Part shown: one piece after another, positions 1-6,639 of the stretch
Layout: each line of letters starts with the position of its first letter
Position numbering within the stretch: position 1 is the stretch's first letter
Assembly (NCBI GenBank): GCA_035765135.1
Contig: DASTYE010000127.1
Span: forward strand, 1-8,829
Length of the DNA stretch: 8,829 nt
Direction: 5' to 3'
From: JAICNG01 sp035765135
Lineage (GTDB): Bacteria > Gemmatimonadota > Gemmatimonadetes > Gemmatimonadales > Gemmatimonadaceae
Made by a program: the position numbers and the translations under genes
The notes under the pieces: generated by a model
Database searches by the model: none
The model's input: only the letters and a program-made list of their open reading frames with translations
Told to the model about the DNA's origin: nothing

Positions 1-30
1 GCTCCGTCACCTTGATGGCGCGTGTTGGAC

Positions 31-156
31 GGCAAAGATGTCAGAGTTCAGAAGACAGATTTCAGAATTCAGGGACGACCACGGGCAGCCAGAATTGGCT
101 GCCCGTGGTTTTCGCTGAAATCAGAAATCTGTATTCTGAACTCTGTCATCTTTGCC
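31..156. repeat. Long imperfect inverted repeat (126-nt hairpin element)
   Basis: The left arm (31-72) and right arm (115-156) are reverse complements over 42 bp with about four mismatches. They enclose a second, perfect 13-bp dyad (79-91 / 96-108) with a GAAT loop. The outer arms are AT-richer than the surroundings and made of degenerate TTCAGAA-like units, while the inner stem is GC-rich, so the element looks composite. It carries no coding capacity of its own; the short open frames across it are by-products. It lies between an unseen upstream gene and cysK. It resembles a MITE-like or REP-like intergenic repeat, but no target-site duplication is evident. The pairing is read directly from sequence; the function is inferred. 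Confidence 0.9.
79..112 (+). terminator. Probable rho-independent terminator in the core of the first hairpin element
   Basis: A perfect 13-bp GC-rich stem (79-91 with 96-108) and a 4-nt loop are followed directly by TTTT at 109-112. The T tract is short and followed by CG, so termination may be partial. There is no T tract on the other strand, so it would act only on plus-strand transcription entering from the left edge. Confidence 0.5.
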
Positions 157-280
157 GTTCCCAAACCCTGTCCGCGGAACCCCCCGTGGCCACCCCGTCG
201 TTAACCTCTCACTGTCGGGATATCGTCGCGGATTTCGCAATTGAGAGAGATCCGCCCGTACCCCACGACCGAGACCCCCA

Positions 281-1321
281 ATGCCCCGATTCGCCAACAT
301 CCTCGAGACCGTCGGCAATACACCGGTGGTGAAGATCAACAGGCTCGCTCCCGCTCACGTCGCCATGTACGTGAAAATCGAAGCGTTCAACCCGCTCGGC
401 TCGGTCAAGGACCGGCTCGCCCTCGGGGTGATCGAGGATGCGGAGCGCTCGGGCGCGCTCAAGCCGGGGCAGACCGTCATCGAGGCGACGAGCGGCAACA
501 CCGGCATCGGGCTGGCGATGGTCTGCGCGCAAAAGGGATATCCGCTGGTCGTCACGATGGCGGAGAGCTTCAGCGTGGAGCGCCGCCGCTTGATGCGATT
601 TCTCGGTGCCAAGGTCATCCTAACCCCCGCGCCCGAGGGCGGCACCGGAATGGTGCGCAAGGCGGTCGAGCTCGCCGAGGCGAATGGGTGGTTCCTGACG
701 CGGCAGTTCGAGAACGAGGCGAACGCCGACTTCCACTCGCGCACGACCGCGCGCGAAATCGTCAATGACTTCAAGGGCGACCGGCTCGACTACTGGGTGA
801 GCGGAATCGGGACCGGCGGAACGCTCAAGGGGGTCGCGCGCGTCCTCGACAAGGAGCGGCCGGAGACGAAGGTCATCGTCGCCGAGCCGGCCGATGCGCC
901 GATGCTCACCAGCGGAACGAAGCAGGACCGGAAGCCGGACGGGTCACCGGCGTCCAGACATCCGTCGTGGAAGCCGCACCCGATTCAGGGATGGAGCCCC
1001 GACTTCATTCCGAAGCTCGCGGCCGATGCCGTCGACGCGGGCTACATCGACCGCGTCATCACGGTTCCGGCACCCGAGGCGATGCAGTGGAGCCGCCAGC
1101 TCGCGCAGAAGGAAGGGATTTTCGTCGGCATTTCGGCGGGCGGAACGTTCGCGGCCGCGATGAAGGTCGCGGCGGACGCTCCCAAGGGCTCGGCGATCCT
1201 CGTTATGCTCCCCGATACCGGCGAGCGCTATCTCAGCACCCCGCTCTTCGCCGACATCCCTTCCGAGATGACGGAAGAGGAGGCAGTGATCGCGTCGCGC
1301 ACGGTGGCGCCGGCGATCTGA
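281..1321 (+). CDS. cysK: Cysteine synthase A (O-acetylserine sulfhydrylase), PLP-dependent
   Basis: This cytoplasmic enzyme makes cysteine from O-acetylserine and sulfide, the last step of sulfur assimilation. The 346-residue product has the fold-type II PLP signatures in order: NPLGSVKDR with the Schiff-base Lys43, the TSGNTGIG substrate loop at 70-77, the GTGGT phosphate-binding loop at 177-181, GISAGG with Ser285 facing the pyridine nitrogen, and PDTGERYLST at 311-320. The family is usually about 310 residues. The extra length is mostly an insertion near 212-232, between the AEP motif and HPIQGWSPDFIP, and a longer C-terminus. The ATG at 281 is chosen because it gives the normal N-terminus (FANILETVGNTP). 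No clear Shine-Dalgarno sequence precedes it. It appears monocistronic, with hairpin elements on both sides. Cystathionine beta-synthase is less likely, because there is no C-terminal CBS domain. Confidence 0.95.
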   Translation: MPRFANILETVGNTPVVKINRLAPAHVAMYVKIEAFNPLGSVKDRLALGVIEDAERSGALKPGQTVIEATSGNTGIGLAMVCAQKGYPLVVTMAESFSVERRRLMRFLGAKVILTPAPEGGTGMVRKAVELAEANGWFLTRQFENEANADFHSRTTAREIVNDFKGDRLDYWVSGIGTGGTLKGVARVLDKERPETKVIVAEPADAPMLTSGTKQDRKPDGSPASRHPSWKPHPIQGWSPDFIPKLAADAVDAGYIDRVITVPAPEAMQWSRQLAQKEGIFVGISAGGTFAAAMKVAADAPKGSAILVMLPDTGERYLSTPLFADIPSEMTEEEAVIASRTVAPAI

Positions 1322-1349
1322 GCTGGGGTCGTTCTGCGATTCGGGCCGA

Positions 1350-1660
1350 GGAGCCGCAGATGACGCAGAGGGCCGCAGAAACTGCAACGTCAAAGCGTTG
1401 GCCACGGATTCCACGGATTTTGAACTGCGAAACGGCACGGATACGGCGAACTGCAAGGAGCTTTTGGAACTGCAACGGCAAAATCTGAAGAACGGTCTAT
1501 CCGGTCGAATCACCGTGACCTCGACCCGATAGGTTCACCACAAAGCTTTTCGCAGTTGCAGCTAATCCGTGTTTGCAGTTCAAAATCCGTGGTCATCCGT
1601 GGTAAGGCTGTTGACGTTGACGTTGCAGTTTCTGCGGCCTTCTGCGTCATCTGCGGCTCC
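1350..1660. repeat. Mosaic long inverted repeat downstream of cysK
   Basis: The gap between cysK and the next gene (1322-1738) holds no gene. Its outer arms, 1350-1393 and 1617-1660, are reverse complements over 44 bp with one mismatch. Inside them, 1402-1428 pairs with 1575-1602, including an 18-bp perfect match (1411-1428 / 1575-1592). The arms are made of short recurring units: GCAGATGACGCAGA-like, CCACGGAT (twice in each arm) and AACTGCAA-like (four copies on the left side, near 1380, 1423, 1449 and 1469). The centre, about 1485-1535, is unpaired and non-repetitive. It encodes no transposase and no plausible protein. CCACGGAT/CGCAGAT-type intergenic mosaics are, from memory, common in several soil phyla; this is recollection, not a search result. 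Confidence 0.9.
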
Positions 1661-1675
1661 CCGGACCCTCCTCAC

Positions 1676-1703
1676 AGGCCGGCCACTCCGCGGCCGGCCT
1701 TTT
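1676..1703 (+). terminator. Intrinsic terminator
   Basis: A 9-bp perfect GC stem (AGGCCGGCC at 1676-1684 with GGCCGGCCT at 1692-1700) and a 7-nt loop are followed by TTTT at 1700-1703. It works on the plus strand only. It lies 355 bp after the cysK stop and 36 bp before the next start codon. Its likely client is cysK, with the 1350-1660 element lying in between. Confidence 0.75.
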
Positions 1704-1738
1704 GCGACGCTCGCACGGCCCATCTCAATGTCGGTCTT

Positions 1739-2785
1739 ATGCGAGCAAATGCACTGACGAAGTGGGCGCGTACGCTCGGCGCCGTGGCTCTCCTGGCGGG
1801 CGCACTATCGGCGTGCGCCGAGGCCCCTTCCGCACCGGCGCCGGACGCCCGAGCGACGGACGTCGACCTCGCGCGATGGCTCGTGAGGCTTCCCGAGGCC
1901 CCGTGGGCTTCGTCCGGAGGGCCGCCCGTGCTCGTCGGCGCGGGAGACATCGCTCGGTGCTACGACCCCGAGAACCCGACCGCGATTACACCGCCGCACC
2001 TAACGGCTGCCGAATCGACGGCACGGCTACTCGACCGCATCCCCGGCACCGTCATCGCCGTGGGAGACAATGCATACGAATTCGGCTCGCCCTCAGACTA
2101 CCTGTTGTGCTACCACCCGACCTGGGGGCGCCACAAGGAGCGCACGCGTCCGGCGGCCGGGAATCACGAATACCTAACGCCTGCCGCTGCCGGATACTTC
2201 GGATACTTCTTCCCCGACGGCGGTCCTCCAGGCGGGTATTACAGCTACGATTTGGGCACGTGGCACGTGGTGGTGCTCAACAGCACGCCACAGTGGGCGT
2301 CCTGTCCTCCGCCAAGAACCTCACCCGCGGACGGACGGACGTGCGTGGGCGATGTCGCGCAGCGTCTCTGGCTGGCTGCGGATCTGCAAGCCCATCCGAG
2401 CCGGTGTACGGTGGTCTACTTCCATCATCCCCGGTTCAGCTCGGGGAGACACGGCAGTCAATACGAGATGCAGCAGTTCTGGGACATCCTCTACGCCCAT
2501 GACGTCGATGTCGTCGTCTCCGCCCACGACCACCTCTACGAGCGTTTCGCCCCGCAGGACCCCGAAGGCAACGCCGATGCGCTCCGTGGCATCCGCCAGT
2601 TCACGGTCGGCACCGGCGGCGCGAATCTCTACGAGTTCACGACTGTTCTTCCGAACAGCGAAGTGAGAGACAACTCGACGCATGGCGTCCTCGCCCTGGC
2701 CCTTGGCGACGGCCGGTATGGGTGGTCGTTCTTCCCCGCTGCCGGCGGGACGTTCAGAGATTACGGAACGGGCGCCTGCCACTAG
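1739..2785 (+). CDS. Lipoprotein metallophosphoesterase (calcineurin-like / purple acid phosphatase-like)
   Basis: This is a predicted secreted, lipid-anchored phosphoesterase of 348 residues. The N-terminus is a lipoprotein signal: Arg and Lys residues, the hydrophobic stretch LGAVALLAGA, then lipobox LSAC with Cys26. A Pro/Ala-rich linker follows. Metal-binding motifs appear in the order expected for the calcineurin-like fold: GAGDIA (Asp70), VGDNAYEFG (Asp110, Asn111), AGNHEY (Asn142, His143), YFHHPRFS (His229/His230) and SAHDHLYERF (His263, His265). The fold uses two metal ions to hydrolyse phosphate esters; the substrate is unknown. The ATG at 1739 is chosen because it gives the signal peptide. 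Longer in-frame starts (from 1556) would translate the upstream repeat and terminator. No Shine-Dalgarno site is visible. It may be the first gene of the block that follows, since only 42 bp separate it from the next frame. Confidence 0.9.
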   Translation: MRANALTKWARTLGAVALLAGALSACAEAPSAPAPDARATDVDLARWLVRLPEAPWASSGGPPVLVGAGDIARCYDPENPTAITPPHLTAAESTARLLDRIPGTVIAVGDNAYEFGSPSDYLLCYHPTWGRHKERTRPAAGNHEYLTPAAAGYFGYFFPDGGPPGGYYSYDLGTWHVVVLNSTPQWASCPPPRTSPADGRTCVGDVAQRLWLAADLQAHPSRCTVVYFHHPRFSSGRHGSQYEMQQFWDILYAHDVDVVVSAHDHLYERFAPQDPEGNADALRGIRQFTVGTGGANLYEFTTVLPNSEVRDNSTHGVLALALGDGRYGWSFFPAAGGTFRDYGTGACH

Positions 2786-2827
2786 TCGCGGGCGCCCGGC
2801 TCGCGTGTCTCCGGTTGCAGCGCTACC

Positions 2828-3241
2828 TTGGCGACCGTGGAGACCGCCCTTCCCTCCGCCCTTCAGGCGCCCTTTCGCGCCATCGCCATTACCATGGTTC
2901 CCGACGCCGCTTCCCTCGATGAGGGGGGATGGCGCGACGTCGATGCAGCGATCGTCCGAGCGCTCGCGGCGCGGCCGCCGCGCATGCGGCGCCAGCTCGC
3001 CCTGCTGATTCGCATCCTCGACGCGCTCCCGATCCTCCGTTGGGGAAGGCGTTTCCACACGCTCGGCGCCGCTCGGCGCGCGCGATTCCTCGACGCGATG
3101 CAGTACTCGCCCGTGCTACTGCTGCGACGCGGCGTGTGGGGATTGCGGACACTCGTCTTTCTCGCCTACTACGCGCGCCCCGACGTTCAGGCGACGCTCG
3201 GCTACCGCGCGACCGCGCGAGGCTGGAGAGCGCGCGCATGA
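2828..3241 (+). CDS. Small protein resembling gluconate 2-dehydrogenase subunit 3 / accessory subunit of the GMC oxidoreductase
   Basis: This predicted protein has 137 residues if TTG at 2828 is used, or 134 from the in-frame GTG at 2837, which may be the true start. The frame is closed just upstream by the previous gene's stop, and neither start has a good ribosome site. A later ATG at 2894 would remove the first conserved-looking helix (FRAIAITMVPDAASL). Residues about 77-126 (FHTLGAARRARFLDAM, then SPVLLLRRGVWGLRTLVFLAYYARPDVQATLGY) resemble the helical region found in gluconate dehydrogenase subunit 3 and ahead of the FAD domain in long-chain alcohol oxidases. This is recognition by eye. 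Its stop overlaps the next ATG (ATGA at 3238-3241), which implies translational coupling and partnership with the flavoprotein. There is no signal peptide or clear Tat motif. Confidence 0.75.
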   Translation: MATVETALPSALQAPFRAIAITMVPDAASLDEGGWRDVDAAIVRALAARPPRMRRQLALLIRILDALPILRWGRRFHTLGAARRARFLDAMQYSPVLLLRRGVWGLRTLVFLAYYARPDVQATLGYRATARGWRARA

Positions 3242-4755
3242 TCTGTCTCGACGCCGACATCGTCATCATCGGCTCCGGCGCCGGGGGCGGCACCGTCGCA
3301 CGGAGTCTCGCGCCGCTTGCGCGCGATGGAATGCGGGTCCTCCTCCTCGAGCAGGGCGCACGCCTCGATGATCACGAGTTCACCGGGCGTGAGATCGAGA
3401 TGGCCGATGCGCTGTACGAGGACGGCGGCGGATTCCTGACGGCGGATGGGACGATGACGCTCGCCTTCGGGCGCGCCTATGGTGGCTCGACCGTCGTCTA
3501 CACGGGTACGTCGCTCGTCGCGCCGGAGCGCGTCATTCGCGCCTGGGACGTTCCCGGCCTCACGCACGACGACATCGCTCGGCGATCGCAGGTCGCGATG
3601 GAGGAGAATGGCGTCCATCTCCTCGAGGACGCCGAGATCAATGAGAACAACCGCCTGTTCGTCACCGGCTGCGAACGATTGGGGCTGCATGCCGAGCAGT
3701 TCCCGCTCAACGTGCGCGGCTGCATCGGCTCCTCGCTGTGCAATCTCGGATGCCCCAATCTCGCCAAGCAGGGGACGCACCGCGTCCAGCTCCCGGCCGC
3801 CGAACGCGAGGGCGTGGAGGTCGTCACACGCGCGGAGGTCGTTAGGCTCGAAGAGCGCGCCGTCATCGTCCACGTGCACGAGAAGCGCGAGGGAGAGAAA
3901 GGCCGCCCCTCGGAGTGGCGACCGGGCAAGTATCGCATCTGCGCGCCGACGATCGTCGCGTGCGGCGGCGCCATTGGATCGAGCGCCCTGCTGTTGCGCT
4001 CCAGATTCGCCGACCGCCTCCCCGCCCTCGGACGCGGATTCACCTGTCATCCCGCGCACATCCTCGTCGCGGAGCACGATCACCCGATCACGAATGACGT
4101 CGGCCACCCCAAGAGCTTCTTTCTCGATCGGGCCGTCGAAGAAGGCTACGTCCTCGAGACGTGCATGTACTTCCCCTTCGTCACGGCGAAGAACCTCACC
4201 GGGCTCGGTGAGCCGCACGCGAAGCTCATGCGCGCGTTTCCCCGCCTGCAAATGATCCTGGTGCTCGCCGTCGATCATGCCGCCGACGGCAATCGGATCA
4301 CGGTCGATCGGGCCGGCCGTCCGGTGGTGCACTACAAGTTCGCCAGATCGACGGTCACGTCTCTCGTGCGCGCGACGCGCACATCGGCGCGGATCTTCTT
4401 CGCCGCCGGTGCTCGGCGCGTGCATGCGCCATCGGCGCGGCCGCCCCTCATCGAGCGCGAAAATGCGAACCGCGTGGACGAGCTGATATCGGAGCGCCAC
4501 TTCAAGCCGGGAACGATCTCGATCTCCGCCGCCCATCTGATGGGAGGGTGCGCCATGGGGCACGACGCGCGCACGTCGGTCACCGACTCGTGGGGACGCG
4601 TGCACGGCATTCCATGGCTGCGTGTCGCCGACTCGAGCCTCTTCCCTGATGCGCTCGAGATCAATCCGTACGTGACGGTGATGGCGCTCGCCGATCGCGT
4701 GGCCGAGGGCATTCGAGAGGACGCGGGCGTCCTGATGGCGGCGGCCCGTGGCTGA
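3238..4755 (+). CDS. GMC-family FAD-dependent oxidoreductase (alcohol dehydrogenase/oxidase-like)
   Basis: This 505-residue flavoenzyme probably oxidises an alcohol to an aldehyde or ketone. The N-terminal Rossmann FAD site is VIIGSGAGGGTVA (9-21), with the ribose-binding Glu near 38 (LLLEQG). FGRAYGGSTVVYTGT (78-91) is the second GMC motif. A Cys-rich stretch, CIGSSLCNLGC (162-172; Cys162, Cys168, Cys172), resembles the one in long-chain alcohol oxidases. The C-terminal GMC domain carries AHLMGGCAMG with His433 and EINPYVTVMALA with Asn476, which by eye match the catalytic His/Asn pair of cholesterol oxidase. The ATG at 3238 gives the FAD motif its usual position. A weak GGAG lies at 3225-3228, and the start overlaps the previous stop. 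The stop lies inside the next gene. There is no signal peptide, so it is cytoplasmic unless carried by its partner. The substrate cannot be assigned. Confidence 0.9.
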   Translation: MICLDADIVIIGSGAGGGTVARSLAPLARDGMRVLLLEQGARLDDHEFTGREIEMADALYEDGGGFLTADGTMTLAFGRAYGGSTVVYTGTSLVAPERVIRAWDVPGLTHDDIARRSQVAMEENGVHLLEDAEINENNRLFVTGCERLGLHAEQFPLNVRGCIGSSLCNLGCPNLAKQGTHRVQLPAAEREGVEVVTRAEVVRLEERAVIVHVHEKREGEKGRPSEWRPGKYRICAPTIVACGGAIGSSALLLRSRFADRLPALGRGFTCHPAHILVAEHDHPITNDVGHPKSFFLDRAVEEGYVLETCMYFPFVTAKNLTGLGEPHAKLMRAFPRLQMILVLAVDHAADGNRITVDRAGRPVVHYKFARSTVTSLVRATRTSARIFFAAGARRVHAPSARPPLIERENANRVDELISERHFKPGTISISAAHLMGGCAMGHDARTSVTDSWGRVHGIPWLRVADSSLFPDALEINPYVTVMALADRVAEGIREDAGVLMAAARG

Positions 4756-6454
4756 AATCGGCGGCCGGCTCGTCGCGCGCGCGCTCGAGGACGAAGGCAT
4801 CGAGCTCGCCTTCGGCATTCCCGGCACCCACAACATCGAGCTGTACGATGCGCTGGCAGCATCGGAGCGTGTGCGAACGATCCTCGTCACCGACGAGCAG
4901 AGCGCGTCGTTCATGGCCGACGGCGCCTGGCGTGCGTCGGGTCGGCTCGCGTGTGTGAACGTCGTTCCCGGCGCCGGGCTGACGCATGCGATGTCGGGAA
5001 TCGCCGAGGCGTTCATGGACACCGTGCCGATGCTCGTACTCGGCTGCGGCATTCGTCGGGACACGGGTCGCGCCTTCCAGCTGCATGATGTCGATCAGGC
5101 GGCGATGGTCGCACCGGTGACGAAGGCGCAGCTTCGTCCGGCTTCGGCGCGCGAGCTGTACACGACGATTCGCAAAGCGTGCGAGATCGCGCGCTCCGGG
5201 GCTCCCGGTCCGGTCTTCGTGGAAGTACCGGCCGAGCTGTATCTCCTGTCGCATGACGTGAGCGGCGAGGTCCCCTTCGTCCCGTCGGCGACCGCCGCTC
5301 GCGCCGATGCGCGCGAGGCCGCCGCGCTGCTGAATCGGGCGAAGCGACCGCTCGTCTACGTCGGGCTCGGCGCGGCGAACGCGCGCATTGTCGAGCTGAT
5401 CGAGCGGCTGGAGGCGCCTGCGTCCACGACCTATCAGGGAAAGGGCGTCGCGCCCGAGACGCATCCGCTCTTCCTCTGGCCCGGCTTTGGCGATGCCGCC
5501 CCGGCCTTCGCCCGCGAGATTGCTCGCGAGTGCGACGCGACGCTCGCCATTGGCTGTCGGTTTGGCGAGGTGGCGACGGCAAGCTATGGACTCGAGCCCC
5601 CTGTTCCCCTCGTGCACGTGGACATTGATCCCAACGTGCTCGGTCGCAATCACGACACGGCGCTGCCGATCCAGAGCGATGCCGCCGCATTTGTCGACGC
5701 GCTGCTCCCATTGCTGACGCCACGACCGCGCGACGAAAAGCTGCGCGAGCGCATTCGCCGCGGCCACGAGGGAGTCCGTCGCGAATGGTTAGGCGCGGGG
5801 GACACGAAGCGCGTACCACCCTTCGCGCTTCTCGATGCGCTGCAGCGGACGTTCGGCGACGAGACCATCTTCACCACCGACAGCGGCAACGGAACCTTCA
5901 TCGCGATGGAGATGCTGCGGTTGAATGCCCCGGGCCGGTTCCTCGGTCCGATCGACTACTCGTGCATGGGATACGCGGTGCCGGCAGCGATCGGCGCCAA
6001 GCTCGCGCGACCCGACGCGCCGGTGGTCGCCCTCGCTGGTGATGGCGCCTTCCTCATGACGGGGCTGGAGCTGCTCACCGCCGCGACGAACGGCGCGTCG
6101 GTCGTGGTCGTGGTGCTTCGCGACCGCGAGCTCGCGCAGATCGCGCAGTTCCAGCACACCGCGATGAACCGCAAAACGGCCAGTATAATCGGCGAGTACG
6201 ACGTCGAGGCGATATGCCGCGGCGTCGGTGTGGAGTGTCTGCAAATGCGGAATGCCGCCGAGATTCAGCCCGTGCTCAACCGCGCGCGAGAGATCGCGGA
6301 GGGTGGCCGTCCGGTCGCGATCGATTGCGCGATCGACTACTCGCGCAAGACGTATTTCACGTCGGGCGTGGTGAAGACGAACTTTGGGCGGCTCCCTTGG
6401 CGCGATCGCCTTCGTTATGCGGGAAGAGCGGTGTTGAGGAGGGTAACTGGCTGA
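4748..6454 (+). CDS. Thiamine-diphosphate-dependent enzyme (acetolactate synthase / 2-keto acid decarboxylase-like)
   Basis: This 568-residue protein has the three-domain ThDP-enzyme layout. The N-terminal pyrimidine-binding domain (about 1-165) carries FGIPGTHN and the activating Glu50 in TDEQSASFMADG. The central domain (about 185-320) has LVYVGLGAAN and VHVDIDP. The C-terminal pyrophosphate domain (about 355-530) has LAGDGAFLMTG with Asp432. Where relatives have an Asn-Asn metal motif this protein reads LRDRELAQ, which puts Asp459 in the Mg ligand position. A basic tail (about 531-568, YSRKTYFTSGVVKTNF onward) extends past the usual end. The GTG at 4748 gives a family-typical N-terminus and overlaps the GMC gene by 8 bp, implying coupling. 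True IlvB is unlikely: there is no ilvN or other branched-chain gene nearby. A lyase or carboligase acting on a 2-keto acid, 2-hydroxyacyl compound or aldehyde is plausible; the substrate is unknown. Confidence 0.88.
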   Translation: MAEIGGRLVARALEDEGIELAFGIPGTHNIELYDALAASERVRTILVTDEQSASFMADGAWRASGRLACVNVVPGAGLTHAMSGIAEAFMDTVPMLVLGCGIRRDTGRAFQLHDVDQAAMVAPVTKAQLRPASARELYTTIRKACEIARSGAPGPVFVEVPAELYLLSHDVSGEVPFVPSATAARADAREAAALLNRAKRPLVYVGLGAANARIVELIERLEAPASTTYQGKGVAPETHPLFLWPGFGDAAPAFAREIARECDATLAIGCRFGEVATASYGLEPPVPLVHVDIDPNVLGRNHDTALPIQSDAAAFVDALLPLLTPRPRDEKLRERIRRGHEGVRREWLGAGDTKRVPPFALLDALQRTFGDETIFTTDSGNGTFIAMEMLRLNAPGRFLGPIDYSCMGYAVPAAIGAKLARPDAPVVALAGDGAFLMTGLELLTAATNGASVVVVVLRDRELAQIAQFQHTAMNRKTASIIGEYDVEAICRGVGVECLQMRNAAEIQPVLNRAREIAEGGRPVAIDCAIDYSRKTYFTSGVVKTNFGRLPWRDRLRYAGRAVLRRVTG

Positions 6455-6639
6455 GGGTGTCGAGGGTGTCGAGGTGTGGAGGTAGTCCAGGTCGTCCAGG
6501 TCGTCGAGGTAGTCGAGGCAATCAACGCGACTTCCTCGCGGACGCTCTACGTCGACGAACCTAACCTCGAGCACCTCCACCACCTCGACGACCTCGACGA
6601 CCTCGACACCCTCGACACCCTCGACACCCTTGACCACCT
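6453..6639. repeat. Inverted repeat of 9-bp tandem units filling the gap before dinB
   Basis: The left arm (6453-6519) is about seven copies of a degenerate 9-mer, GAGGTNGTC, with variants GAGGGTGTC and CAGGTCGTC. The right arm (6563-6639) is about eight copies of the same unit in reverse complement (GACNACCTC), so the two arms can fold on each other in several registers. The loop is about 6520-6562. The left arm begins inside the TGA stop (6452-6454) of the ThDP gene, and the right arm ends on the base before the dinB ATG. The frames across it, rich in Val-Glu or Leu-Asp, are periodic by-products and not proteins. Confidence 0.92.

Noticed and set aside
1..30. Tail of an upstream gene (a frame ending in TGA at 13-15)
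   Set aside because: Only four codons are visible, too little to support a gene.
201..226. Possible sigma-70-type promoter for cysK (TTAACC ... TATCGT)
   Set aside because: The spacing is only 14 bp and both boxes match poorly, so it cannot be supported.
12..339. Short open frames on both strands before and across the start of cysK
   Set aside because: They lie over the hairpin element and the cysK start and show no recognisable protein features or ribosome site.
1350..1660. CRISPR array or insertion sequence
   Set aside because: The repeats are inverted and degenerate, with no regular spacers. There is no transposase frame and no obvious target duplication.
2786..2800. GC palindrome after the metallophosphoesterase stop as a terminator
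   Set aside because: CGGGCGCCCG is short and not followed by a T tract.
3202..5064. A 620-codon open frame on the minus strand across the GMC and ThDP genes
   Set aside because: It is antisense to two genes with clear family motifs, shows no domain of its own, and long antisense frames are expected in high-GC coding DNA.
5789..6637. Minus-strand frame starting with repeated Val-Glu-Val residues
   Set aside because: Its start is the 9-bp repeat (a multiple of three, so it stays open) and the rest is antisense to the ThDP gene.
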